From positions 434,001 to 498,000 of the forward strand of contig NZ_PYJQ01000009.1 of assembly GCF_003024605.1 (NCBI RefSeq): a stretch of DNA of 64,000 nt, given 5' to 3'. The DNA is from Rhizobium sp. JAB6. Its GTDB lineage: Bacteria > Pseudomonadota > Alphaproteobacteria > Rhizobiales > Rhizobiaceae. The notes beneath the pieces were generated by a model. That model was not told the DNA's origin. It saw only the letters and a list, made by a program, of their open reading frames with translations, and ran no database searches. Every line of letters begins with the position of its first letter. Position 1 is the stretch's first letter. The position numbers were made by a program, and so were the translations under genes. Of this stretch, positions 18,563 to 26,790 are shown piece by piece.

Positions 18563-19819
18563 ATGAACATACAGGCTGAACCCGCAGCGCTCGGAAACTG
18601 GAGCACGCGCGCCTATCATCGGGGTTGGCTGCTTGATCAAGCGGATGCGCTTTTCGATTTCTTCCAGTACCGCGCCGTCAATCCTAATGGCGGCTTTTAC
18701 GATATGGACGATGCCGGTAAGCCGCTGGATCCGGCAAATCCTGTACGCGGCATTCATTCGACCGCCCGCATGGTGCACTGCTTCTCGATCGGATCGCTAC
18801 TCGGCCGTCCCGGCGCAAACGAAATTGTCGATCACGGCATGAGCTATCTGTGGAACCATCATCGCGACACCGAGCGTGGCGGCTATTTTTGGTCGCTGAA
18901 CAATGACGGCCCCGTCGATTCCAGCAAGCAGGGCTATGGTCACGCTTTTGTGCTGCTCGCCGCCTCGTCCGCAAAGACGATCGGACACCCGCTTGCCGAT
19001 GGCATGCTCGCGGATGTCACGGAAATTCTGAATACGAAGTTCTGGGAAGAAAAACACGGCGCGATTGCCGAGGAATTCAATCGGGATTGGTCCTTGATCG
19101 ACGGCGGCACCTATCGCGGCCAGAACTCAAACATGCACCTGACGGAAGCGCTGATGGCTGCGTTCGAAGCGACCGGCGACAAGGCATATCTCGAAAAGGC
19201 GGAGAGCATCGCCGATCTTGTCATTCGTCGCTCGGCAGGGTCCGTCGGCTGGCGCGTTGCCGAACACTTCAACGCCGATTGGGTGGTCGACAAAGACTAC
19301 CGCGGCAATGAGATGTTCCGCCCGTCGGGCACGACACCCGGACATTGGCTGGAATGGGCGCGCCTGATCCTGCAGCTTTGGGCGCTTGGGGAAAAGCGGC
19401 ATGACTGGATGCCGGATGCAGCCAAGGGCCTCTTCTCTCAATCCATGTCACTCGGCTGGGACAGCGAGAAGAATGGATTCTTCTATACACTTGACTGGGA
19501 AGATGTGCCTGCAAAGCGCAACAAGCTCTGGTGGCCTGCCTGCGAAGGCGCCGGTGCCGCTCATTACCTGAACGAACACGCCCCGAGCGATTTCCACGAA
19601 GAAAGCTATCGCAAGATCTGGAGCGTGATCGGCCAGGCCTTTATCGATCGCGCAAATGGGGGCTGGCATGAGGAACTGACGGAAGATCTCGCTCCCGCGC
19701 ACACGCTGTTTCCTGGCAAGGGCGATATCTATCATGCCCTGCAGGCCTGCCTTATCCCCCTCTTCCCGGCAACGGGAAGCCTGACCAAAGTCATCGCCGA
19801 GGCCGGCGGCAAGATCTGA
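18563..19819 (+). CDS. AGE-family (YihS/mannose-isomerase-like) sugar isomerase
   Basis: An (alpha/alpha)6-barrel isomerase of the N-acylglucosamine 2-epimerase family, 418 residues. The hallmark blocks are G-I-H-S-T-A-R-M-V-H near residue 62, D-T-E-R-G-G-Y-F-W near 109, R-G-Q-N-S-N-M-H-L-T-E-A near 187-198 and H-W-L-E-W-A-R near 256, containing the barrel histidines. The M-H-L-T-E-A block is typical of aldose-ketose isomerases acting on free mannose, lyxose or related sugars rather than of GlcNAc epimerase. GGAGG at 18552 gives the ribosome binding site. Monocistronic, substrate inferred. Confidence 0.82.
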   Translation: MNIQAEPAALGNWSTRAYHRGWLLDQADALFDFFQYRAVNPNGGFYDMDDAGKPLDPANPVRGIHSTARMVHCFSIGSLLGRPGANEIVDHGMSYLWNHHRDTERGGYFWSLNNDGPVDSSKQGYGHAFVLLAASSAKTIGHPLADGMLADVTEILNTKFWEEKHGAIAEEFNRDWSLIDGGTYRGQNSNMHLTEALMAAFEATGDKAYLEKAESIADLVIRRSAGSVGWRVAEHFNADWVVDKDYRGNEMFRPSGTTPGHWLEWARLILQLWALGEKRHDWMPDAAKGLFSQSMSLGWDSEKNGFFYTLDWEDVPAKRNKLWWPACEGAGAAHYLNEHAPSDFHEESYRKIWSVIGQAFIDRANGGWHEELTEDLAPAHTLFPGKGDIYHALQACLIPLFPATGSLTKVIAEAGGKI

Positions 19820-19861
19820 AATCGGCGGCGGCGCCCAATCGAAGTGCGCCGCCTCGCCGCT

Positions 19862-20350
19862 CTATGCGAGACTGAGATTGTGAAGCTCATGGCCGAGAGT
19901 GAGAGCCAGGGCTTCGACAACGAGATTATGATCTTCACGCTGCGGCAGCCCCGAAACCGTGACAGCGCCGATGCAGCCCGTGCCATTGACGAAGATCGGA
20001 AAGCTGCCGCCGGACGCGGCGTATTCGGTGCTTGAAAGCCCGTTGTCCTCGATCGTCTTGCCCTGCTGCTGCAGCCGCAGCGTGCTGGCATAACTGCTGC
20101 GGAAATAACGCAGCACCATATTGCGCTTCCGGCGAATCCAGTTGGAATTATCGGGTGTCGAGCCGGGCAAGGCAATGTAGAAAACCGGCATGGAATGCAA
20201 CGTGATGTCGATGGCGACGCCCATATTGCGTTCGCTGGCGAGATCGCGCAGCAGCTTGCCAAGCACCCAAGCGGTTGAAAGGTCAAAAGCATCGAAACGC
20301 AACATTTCCTCTTGCAACTCGATACGAGCGAGATCCTGGTCGATCGTCAT
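19862..20350 (-). CDS. DUF336/GlcG-HbpS-like protein (UPF0303 type)
   Basis: A 162-residue cytoplasmic protein with the UPF0303 pattern: early E-E-M-L-R-F-D-A-F, A-W-x-L-G-K-L, then R-K-R-N-M-V-L-R-Y near residue 80, G-G-S-F-P-I-F-V near residue 120 and the closing E-D-H-N-L-V-V-E-A-L-A-L. Related proteins bind heme or occur with glycol metabolism; a function is not established. I take the ATG at 20350 because the frame upstream of it (to 20443) is not similar and overlaps the next gene; AGAAGG lies just before this ATG. Confidence 0.72.
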   Translation of the reverse strand: MTIDQDLARIELQEEMLRFDAFDLSTAWVLGKLLRDLASERNMGVAIDITLHSMPVFYIALPGSTPDNSNWIRRKRNMVLRYFRSSYASTLRLQQQGKTIEDNGLSSTEYAASGGSFPIFVNGTGCIGAVTVSGLPQREDHNLVVEALALTLGHELHNLSLA

Positions 20351-20409
20351 GGAAACCTTCTCTGAGAATTGGATTGGCCTATCAAACGCGGGCAGAACGA
20401 TTTGTCCAT

Positions 20410-21348
20410 CTATCTCTTCGGTATTTCGAAACCAAGCTGCCACTTCTGACCGATCGAGAAGTCATACTCTTCCGGCTCGAACGCCTCAAAACCTCCGCCT
20501 GGATAGAAGGTCAGCTCTCCGACGCGAACCCATTCCGCCGACGCATAGAGATCGACGCGAACGAAATCGATATCGTGAGCAACCGCTTCAGCGACCTGGA
20601 TCATCTCGTCAAGCCGCGGCGGACGGGCCACCTCGCCTGGATATAGGCCGAGATAATCCCGGTCGTAGAAGGGCAGCTTCCGCCAATCGGGCGTATAGTT
20701 GCATGAATAGCCTCGACCGTTCTCGCGTATATCGATCTCGATATGCGAGACCTTTCCACCAAATGTAAAGAGGCGGTAATCCCAGGGAATAAGCCCGTCG
20801 ACGAGCAGCATGCTTTCAATGAGAATGCGAGGCTTCAATTGGCTGTACGCCCACTCCCTATTGTAACGAGCATGATCGATCGCCAGCCATTCGCCGGACG
20901 GGTCGTTCTTAAGGAGCCGATCGACGTCAGCTTCGCGGTAGAGAAATCGCCCTACGCCGCTCGCATGGGTCGGCTTGACGACGGCCGGCAACGAAATCTC
21001 TGACCAATCCACGGAGGCCAGATCGCGCCCGACCCAAAGCGAGGGAATCACATATTGGCTGCCAACCCTTTCGGCAATTAGTACTTTGGCATCAGCCTTG
21101 TCTATGAGACGCGGAAAAAGAGGATTGCGATCATATAATTTACGTGCCTGCACCTTCTCGGTGAAGGTTTGGGGGGACGACAAATTCGGAAACTTGCCGC
21201 GAATGGCGCGATATTTAAGTGCGCAATATGGCTTATCAGATAAAGGCGACATTAGCCGCCAGAGAAGGTTGTGCCCCCGCTCGCGCAATCCCTTCTGCAG
21301 ATATCCCGGAATGAGAAATCCATCTCGGCCGGCAGCGCGATCTGTCAT
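20410..21348 (-). CDS. ATP-grasp (TupA-like) protein of surface polysaccharide synthesis
   Basis: About 312 residues. The N-terminal block F-T-E-K-V-Q-A-R-K-L-Y-D-R and D-K-A-D-A-K-V-L-I-A-E are characteristic of TupA-like ATP-grasp proteins from teichuronopeptide and exopolysaccharide loci; later P-A-V-V-K-P-T-H-A-S-G and the C-terminal acidic metal-binding part D-F-V-R-V-D-L-Y fit the ATP-grasp core. It probably attaches an amino acid or similar group to a glycan. Start at the ATG at 21348; a TTG at 21369 is possible. Divergent from the flippase gene, 92 bases away. Confidence 0.75.
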   Translation of the reverse strand: MTDRAAGRDGFLIPGYLQKGLRERGHNLLWRLMSPLSDKPYCALKYRAIRGKFPNLSSPQTFTEKVQARKLYDRNPLFPRLIDKADAKVLIAERVGSQYVIPSLWVGRDLASVDWSEISLPAVVKPTHASGVGRFLYREADVDRLLKNDPSGEWLAIDHARYNREWAYSQLKPRILIESMLLVDGLIPWDYRLFTFGGKVSHIEIDIRENGRGYSCNYTPDWRKLPFYDRDYLGLYPGEVARPPRLDEMIQVAEAVAHDIDFVRVDLYASAEWVRVGELTFYPGGGFEAFEPEEYDFSIGQKWQLGFEIPKR

Positions 21349-21440
21349 AGCGACGGTCTCGAATTTCAACTAGAAGCAAGTGAAAACTATCAGCCGCTCT
21401 TTAACACAAGGTTATGCGTCGACGTTCAATATAGACGGCC

Positions 21441-22949
21441 ATGAGCCCGTCCGCATCCAACCTCCTCAGAAGCTCGCTGATCAGCCTGGCAGCGACGTTC
21501 ATCTCGTTGACAGCCGGTTTTGCGAGCAGCATCGTCGCGGCGCGGCTCCTTGGTCCTGCAGGGTCCGGCAAAGTCGCCTACGCCTTATGGGTTGCCACGT
21601 CAGCTGCCGCATTGGCTGACATGGGCCTGCCTCAAACGCTATTGCGCAATACGGGGCACAACAGAGGCGATGAGAATGCATGGAAGGCGCTGGTCCGCAC
21701 GGCGCTCCGCCGGTTTCTTATATCGGTGAGCATGGTCGGCGTCGGCATTCTTCTCTTTGCTGCGATCACCCACGCTTATCGCGATGCACCGCATGCATGG
21801 TTCTGGCTGGTCACGGGGCTCCTCTTTCTTAGTTATGCCTTTTACGCATTTTCCACAGCCGTGGCACGAGGACGAAATCGGTTCGGTCAAACCGCCCGCA
21901 CCACTTTATTGGGCGGTGCCATGCAGATACCGCTCGTCTTCCTCGGAGCTTGGTTGCTTGGCCCGACGGGCGCTTTGATCGGCTATGTCGCGCGCTACCT
22001 GCCGCAAGCGTTGAAATTGCGCGACTACATCGATCCGACCGCAAAATACGCGCAAGAAGCACTAACGCCGGAAATGCTCCGCTACGGCCGGTACATCTGG
22101 TTCAGCGATCTCATCGAAATCCTTGTTCTTTCCCGCATTGAGTTCCTTTTTCTGGGCGCTTTTCTCTCGCCAACAAGTATCGGCTACTTCGCGGCCGCAC
22201 TCGGCTTGGCCAGCCTCATCGAACAGATCATGCTCCAAATATCGCCGGCATTGATCGTCAACTTTACCGAAGCCCATGCCAGAAGCGACCAGCAATCACT
22301 TAATGCAGCCTATGAGCGCGTCATCCGAATAGTCGCGATGATCTTGCTACCGATCAGCATGGGTGGCGCGATCATTATGCCTGAACTGTTGCCTCTGACC
22401 TTCGGCGATGCCTTCAAGCCCGCGATTCCGGCTGCAGCCACGCTGCTGGCCTTCATCTGGCTCGCCGGTTTGTCCGTAATCCCCTGGGGCATGATCAGCG
22501 CTTCCGGACGCAGTGCCATTTTGCTGCGCATTCAGCTTGCAAGCGCTGCAGCAACAATACTCTTGCTAGCCATTCTCGTGCCATCCCTCGGCCTGGAAGG
22601 GGCTGCCTTGGGGCGGGGGATGATCGTGACCTTGACGTTTGCGTTGCTCAGCTGGATGGCATGGAAATATGTCCGAGTTACCATCCCCATAACCGCCTTG
22701 GCAAAGACGATCCTTGCGGCAGTTCTCTGCGCTGGCGCCGCAAACCTCTGCATTTCCAGCCTCGACGGGCTGCTGGCGCTTTTAAGCGCCATTCCCGCCG
22801 GAGCGGTCACCTATCTGCTCGCTATCCGCTTCTTGCGCTTGATTACGCCGGAGGACCTACAAATTCTGATGGCGACGGCCGGTGGAAAGTTACCGAGCGT
22901 ATTTCATCCCTTGACCGGCAAACTGTTGAGCTTCCTTGCGACCGGCTGA
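21441..22949 (+). CDS. Oligosaccharide flippase (Wzx/RfbX-like)
   Basis: Polytopic inner-membrane protein of the MOP superfamily, 502 residues, with about 12-14 hydrophobic helices. The N-terminal helix runs L-I-S-L-A-A-T-F-I-S-L-T-A-G-F-A and is followed by A-A-R-L-L-G-P-A-G-S-G-K-V-A, the usual Wzx signature after helix 1. It would move lipid-linked saccharide units across the inner membrane. Its last 60 bases overlap, tail to tail, the end of the convergent glycosyltransferase gene. Context with an ATP-grasp, a GumK-like transferase and a lyase points to a surface polysaccharide. Confidence 0.85.
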   Translation: MSPSASNLLRSSLISLAATFISLTAGFASSIVAARLLGPAGSGKVAYALWVATSAAALADMGLPQTLLRNTGHNRGDENAWKALVRTALRRFLISVSMVGVGILLFAAITHAYRDAPHAWFWLVTGLLFLSYAFYAFSTAVARGRNRFGQTARTTLLGGAMQIPLVFLGAWLLGPTGALIGYVARYLPQALKLRDYIDPTAKYAQEALTPEMLRYGRYIWFSDLIEILVLSRIEFLFLGAFLSPTSIGYFAAALGLASLIEQIMLQISPALIVNFTEAHARSDQQSLNAAYERVIRIVAMILLPISMGGAIIMPELLPLTFGDAFKPAIPAAATLLAFIWLAGLSVIPWGMISASGRSAILLRIQLASAAATILLLAILVPSLGLEGAALGRGMIVTLTFALLSWMAWKYVRVTIPITALAKTILAAVLCAGAANLCISSLDGLLALLSAIPAGAVTYLLAIRFLRLITPEDLQILMATAGGKLPSVFHPLTGKLLSFLATG

Positions 22950-24113
22950 GCGATCATGGGTTTCATACGCAGCAGCCATAGTTTGCCGCGCGACTTCCTC
23001 CCAGGTCATTATTCCATCGCGGAAAGCGGCCGAACGCTGCATCGCCAGCGCTGCATCGATCTTCTCTCGCCAGGCAATCTCGCCATCCAGCCGATAGCCA
23101 ATGCCGTTGGCCCGGGTAAACGGAACAAGATCGGGTAACAGGATCGGCAGGCCACAATAGCTATATTGCGCGAGTTTCAAACTCGATTCCGCAAGATAGA
23201 CCTCATCTGCGGCCAAACGATAGGGAGCAATACCAAAATCAGCATGTTGCAGATAAGGGATGATGCTCTCAAAATCCCTTTCGCCATAGATCGTGATATT
23301 CGGTCGAACCCAGCCGTTCCAGGTGACGCCAAAGACATGGAAATTTACATCCGGCGCGGCAACAGCCATCGCGGCTACGGCAGTTTGATCAAAAAGCATA
23401 TTGCCGACGGAAATCGCGTTGCGAGTACCAGGCGCATAAGGAGATGGCTGCTCATCATCAAACAGGGCCGCATCGACGCCCTGCGGGATAACCCTTATGC
23501 GTCCGCCTGAGGGAAGCATGGCTCCAAGCCGCTCTGAAGGAACACAAACCGCATCGAAGCAGGAAATCTGCCGAGCTTGTATATCCTGTAGCGCAGGTGC
23601 CGCTCCGATTGTCCTCAGCAGGTCGCGGCAAAAATATAGAGTCCGTGCCATCGGATTCAACTTTTTGACCTTAGCAAAGAAAGCGAGCGCGGAACCGCTC
23701 TCAACCAGCACCAGATCCGCCTCGGCTATAGCGCGGCTCATAAAGGGCGGAAAATAACTGCCGTAGAATCGAAAGAATGCAGAATTAGCGGCATTAAGAA
23801 AGCGGTTGTTGGAACTGAAGGCATAAACCGGAGGAAGATAGGCGCCGGCTCTCAAATTAGCAGCGATAGCCTGAAACCGGTTCCCCTGATCTTGAGACAA
23901 GGCGAGAAAGCGCCGGCGATCCTTGAGCAAAGTGAGCCAGCTGTGACCTATGGTAAGAAAATGGACTTCATGCCCCTGCTCGGCCCAGCGGGATGCTATG
24001 AAGTGGATCGACGCTTTCCGATAGCCGCGCAGAAACACGTGCGACGTCAGGATCACGATTTTTCGTCGTAGCTGAGCCTCCCGACCGGCCAGTTCTAGTT
24101 CACCATTTGCCAA
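22890..24113 (-). CDS. GumK-like glycosyltransferase (GT-B fold)
   Basis: Glycosyltransferase of 407 residues. The N-terminal half carries I-V-I-L-T-S-H-V-F-L-R-G-Y-R-K-A-S-I-H-F, the opening block shared with the xanthan glucuronosyltransferase GumK, where an aspartate or histidine near here acts in catalysis. The C-terminal domain has the donor-binding pattern I-A-P-Y-R and L-A-E-S-S-L-K-L-A-Q-Y-S-Y-C-G-L-P. Likely adds a (possibly glucuronic acid) sugar to a lipid-linked intermediate at the cytoplasmic membrane. Ends inside the flippase gene (antisense overlap). Confidence 0.8.
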   Translation of the reverse strand: MANGELELAGREAQLRRKIVILTSHVFLRGYRKASIHFIASRWAEQGHEVHFLTIGHSWLTLLKDRRRFLALSQDQGNRFQAIAANLRAGAYLPPVYAFSSNNRFLNAANSAFFRFYGSYFPPFMSRAIAEADLVLVESGSALAFFAKVKKLNPMARTLYFCRDLLRTIGAAPALQDIQARQISCFDAVCVPSERLGAMLPSGGRIRVIPQGVDAALFDDEQPSPYAPGTRNAISVGNMLFDQTAVAAMAVAAPDVNFHVFGVTWNGWVRPNITIYGERDFESIIPYLQHADFGIAPYRLAADEVYLAESSLKLAQYSYCGLPILLPDLVPFTRANGIGYRLDGEIAWREKIDAALAMQRSAAFRDGIMTWEEVARQTMAAAYETHDRSAGRKEAQQFAGQGMKYAR

Positions 24114-24441
24114 AAGCGGTCCCCAACAGCGACTCTCAGCCGGTTTATGTCATGACCGACATTCAACGTCGATGAGGTCGCGGCGACGAACAGTCATGTC
24201 CGGGGCATTGATGCCGCAACCAAGCCCATTCCGGGCGATATGAACCGCAAGCGTCTAACATGGGGTTAAAGTTGCATCATCAGACGTCACGTTCCTAGGC
24301 TGTAGTTCTGCTTCATGCATTGGAAGTGAATCCTAAAGTCATCAATCCGGCCTTAAAGGCATGTCGCTCTCGCTTGCTTGCAGGAAGCGAACAGGTCATT
24401 GATAAAGTTCGACGAATGTCCCGCCAGAGGAATACTCCTGC
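24114..24441. other. Intergenic region upstream of the lyase gene
   Basis: A 328-base gap between divergently oriented genes. It must carry the promoters of the GumK-like transferase and of the lyase. I see no convincing sigma-70 boxes, hairpins or conserved ORF in it. Confidence 0.5.
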
Positions 24442-25410
24442 ATGAATGCAAAATATGCACTGCCCGCCATACTGGCCTGCACCTGTGCCACAACATCGGC
24501 TCTGGCCGACAGCCCGGCGCAATTAGTGCTGCGCGACGGCTTCGATGGCAAGGATTTCGCTCGATCTGGGCACCTTTACTATCGCGATAATGCCGAACAA
24601 AAGGCGGGAACGATCGAATTTCAATCAGACGTAAAACGTACCGGCGCGGGTGCACTGAAGCTGAGCGTCCGGCCCTTCTGCCCGCCGGATAAGGCAAACT
24701 GCAGTGAAAGGGCGGAGATCTGGGAGCGCACCAAATATCGCGTGCCCTACAACCAGGGAGTTTGGTACGGTTTTGCCGTAAAGTTCGCCGATCCCATACC
24801 CTCTGGCGACCATCGCTACCTCATCGCACAGTGGAAGCGGGAAATTGGGCCGAAAGCCGAAGGGGACTTCAGTCCCTTTCTCGCATTGCGGCTCAATAAC
24901 GGGAAGCTCTTCGCGACTGTTGAAACTAACTACGTTGCGCCCATCAAGAGCCAGAAGTCCGAAAATAAAGGCAAGGGCTGCAATGATGACGAAGCGCCGG
25001 TCTGGTTTCGTCCCGATACCAATCAGATGCGCGCCTTGGTCGCCACGGACGACAATTGGGATGAATCCGACGGGCAAGAATTTACAGGTTGTACAGACGC
25101 GATCAAAGTCATAAATCGCGGCAACAAATTGCCGACACCGGCATCAGGCTGGATCGATTTTGCCATTTATAGCAAACCAGGCCCGGATGGCTCAGGTCAC
25201 ATTGAGATATTTGCCAATAATAAATGGATCGTTACTGTTACCGGCCATATAGGACATGCGGATCATGGATTGGGAAAAAACCAATATTTCAAATTCGGCC
25301 CGTATCGCGCCGCGGATACCACTATATGGACACTTTACTACGATGATTTTCGTCGGTCCCCCCACTGCGCCGATGTACTCTCGGATGCCAACCTTTGCCC
25401 CATGAAATGA
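24442..25410 (+). CDS. Secreted polysaccharide lyase-like protein (heparin lyase I family fold)
   Basis: A 322-residue protein with a Sec signal peptide (M-N-A-K-Y-A-L-P-A-I-L-A-C ending near A-L-A-D-S). The mature part is a jelly-roll of the heparin-lyase-I/PL family type: R-D-G-F-D-G-K near the start, K-L-S-V-R-P-F-C, A-E-I-W-E-R-T, Q-W-K-R-E, and a C-terminal T-I-W-T-L-Y-Y-D-D-F-R. Cysteines at both ends may form disulphides. It probably trims or processes an acidic exopolysaccharide in the periplasm or outside the cell; neighbours are polysaccharide genes. Confidence 0.75.
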   Translation: MNAKYALPAILACTCATTSALADSPAQLVLRDGFDGKDFARSGHLYYRDNAEQKAGTIEFQSDVKRTGAGALKLSVRPFCPPDKANCSERAEIWERTKYRVPYNQGVWYGFAVKFADPIPSGDHRYLIAQWKREIGPKAEGDFSPFLALRLNNGKLFATVETNYVAPIKSQKSENKGKGCNDDEAPVWFRPDTNQMRALVATDDNWDESDGQEFTGCTDAIKVINRGNKLPTPASGWIDFAIYSKPGPDGSGHIEIFANNKWIVTVTGHIGHADHGLGKNQYFKFGPYRAADTTIWTLYYDDFRRSPHCADVLSDANLCPMK

Positions 25411-25514
25411 CAAGGCTGCCGACAACGTATAGCGGCAGATCAATATGGTCAGGCGCGCTGCGAGAGCACACTTTTTTAAGAAGCGGCCGAACTTTTTCCT
25501 TTCTCCATAGTTAT

Positions 25515-25532
25515 CCTCCTTCGTGAAGGAGG
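25515..25532 (+). promoter_or_regulatory. Hairpin sequestering a ribosome binding site
   Basis: CCTCCTT (25515-25521) and AAGGAGG (25526-25532) form a perfect 7-bp stem with loop CGTG. The 3' arm is the ideal Shine-Dalgarno sequence of the small gene at 25541, so the site is closed when folded. Possible uses are an RNA thermometer or a site opened by an sRNA or protein; this is inference. Confidence 0.55.
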
Positions 25533-25540
25533 TGACCGAG

Positions 25541-25837
25541 ATGCTTACTACCCACCGTGATTGCAAACAACATGTGAAGAGGAATGCCATACCCTCTCTG
25601 GGCGAAATCGAAGGTCGAGTTGCGGTCCTGGAGGTTGTCGCTCAGTCTGCCCTTGCGCATGTGTTCGACGAAGGCGAAGTCGATATTGATGCAGCTTTGC
25701 TGGCCCAAATTCGCAGAGCCATGCATCGTAAGTGTAAGGACTTGAAACTGGACGGAGAAGATACGGCATCGGCACTTTTATACGCCGAGGAGTTGATCGA
25801 GGCCGCCGTTAAGGCGTCGCATCCCATCCGTCAATGA
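25541..25837 (+). CDS. Small conserved-looking hypothetical protein (98 aa)
   Basis: Not recognised. The 98-residue soluble protein has a helix-rich pattern: L-G-E-I-E-G-R-V-A-V-L-E-V-V-A-Q-S-A-L-A followed by a second helix A-L-L-A-Q-I-R-R-A-M-H-R-K and a third at A-L-L-Y-A-E-E-L-I-E-A-A-V-K, like a small helical bundle. The ATG at 25541 is chosen because AGGAGG lies eight bases upstream; the frame opens earlier at 25523 inside a hairpin. Its stop overlaps the start of a small membrane protein gene by four bases, so the pair is an operon. Confidence 0.65.
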   Translation: MLTTHRDCKQHVKRNAIPSLGEIEGRVAVLEVVAQSALAHVFDEGEVDIDAALLAQIRRAMHRKCKDLKLDGEDTASALLYAEELIEAAVKASHPIRQ

Positions 25838-25983
25838 TGCCTTCCCGGCCGAGGCTGGCGTTATCCCTCCTAGTGGCGCTGGCAGTTGCGCTTGGCGTCC
25901 TGTTGTTTGTTGCGCCCCACGATAGGGGTGACAGGCTGATCCCTTCTCCGGCACCGCCCACTGGGCATCAAAATAAACAATAA
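25834..25983 (+). CDS. Small membrane protein (49 aa), coupled to the preceding ORF
   Basis: The ATG at 25834 overlaps the preceding TGA as ATGA. The 49-residue product has a positively charged start (M-M-P-S-R-P-R), one hydrophobic helix of about 20 residues (A-L-S-L-L-V-A-L-A-V-A-L-G-V-L-L-F-V-A), and a short polar proline-rich tail. It is too short for most gene finders. Single-pass small membrane protein of unknown function; the coupling is the main support. Confidence 0.5.
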   Translation: MMPSRPRLALSLLVALAVALGVLLFVAPHDRGDRLIPSPAPPTGHQNKQ

Positions 25984-26144
25984 TGTGTTCAAGAATGAAC
26001 CCACGTCACGTTACGACACAGAGTCTGTCCCATATCAGGCAGCCATTAACGTCACCCAGGGAAGTCGGTTGCAAATTTCCAAAACTCCAAGCAGTGTTCG
26101 CTTCATCCCACCAATATCAAGCTCCAACATGAATGGTGTAGCGA

Positions 26145-26351
26145 ATGTCTATTATGGTCACCACGCCGCTTTACCCCGATGACATCGACGTCCTCGCAGG
26201 CGCACTTTTTGCATGGTGTGCCGAACGCAGTATCAAATTACAAAGTCAGGAAGCTCTGTCTGCGGCCAATGTAGCCATTGACCTCTATAACGCCGGCTAT
26301 CAAACGCAAGATCGGTTGCTTGACGCATTACACAATTACGATTTGCACTGA
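26145..26351 (+). CDS. Small hypothetical protein (68 aa)
   Basis: Not recognised by family name. The product is acidic and helical (D-D-I-D-V-L-A-G-A-L-F-A-W-C-A-E-R; A-L-S-A-A-N-V-A-I-D-L-Y-N-A-G) and has a normal amino-acid composition, unlike the shadow frames around it. An internal ATG at 26154 is an equally good start; no strong ribosome binding site is visible for either. It lies just beyond the decayed prophage end. Confidence 0.5.
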   Translation: MSIMVTTPLYPDDIDVLAGALFAWCAERSIKLQSQEALSAANVAIDLYNAGYQTQDRLLDALHNYDLH

Positions 26352-26440
26352 TGTCTTGCCCAGACCTCAAGTTTTGCATCTAAAATCAGAGCGCAATTTC
26401 TCTAGGTAGCGCCTCTACAATACTGCGATAATCACCGCAA

Positions 26441-26790
26441 TTATGCCGATGTCTCTTCGAAGACACCGGCGATGCAGTCTCGCTCTTCGAGGATTCCCAT
26501 CCATTCATCCTGATGATAAGCGGAGTCGTAGATCAGCGTGAAAGGACCTTGATAGCCAGCCCAATTGGAAAGCTTAATGCAGCGAACATAATCCTCTGCA
26601 TCAAGGCCTGCTGCCGAATACCGCCCCTTTGCATGACAGAGTTCGGCGCGGCCCATGATCTTTGCGAGATCCTCATATTTGCCGGCTCGCTCCCAATTGC
26701 CGAAATCTCCATTGAGGCCGACTTTACCGTGCAGAGCGTCGAGAATCCGATTGACCTCCCTCGGCCCGGGCAGGAGATCGAACCAATTTT
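26441..26790 (-). pseudogene. 3' remnant of a sugar phosphate isomerase/epimerase (TIM barrel)
   Basis: In the minus frame starting at the codon AAT (26788-26786) a clean coding pattern runs about 116 codons to TAA at 26441: N-W-F-D-L-L-P-G-P, then N-W-E-R-A-G-K-Y-E-D-L, L-D-A-E-D-Y-V-R-C-I-K-L, G-P-F-T-L-I-Y-D-S and D-E-W-M-G-I-L-E-E-R. This looks like the C-terminal third of a xylose-isomerase-like sugar epimerase. There is no start; upstream it is joined, in a different frame, to the phage portal gene. It is a truncated host gene fragment. Confidence 0.65.

Noticed and set aside
25985..26182. 65-codon plus-strand ORF
   Set aside because: No ribosome binding site, overlaps the better candidate at 26145, and the product has no structured pattern.
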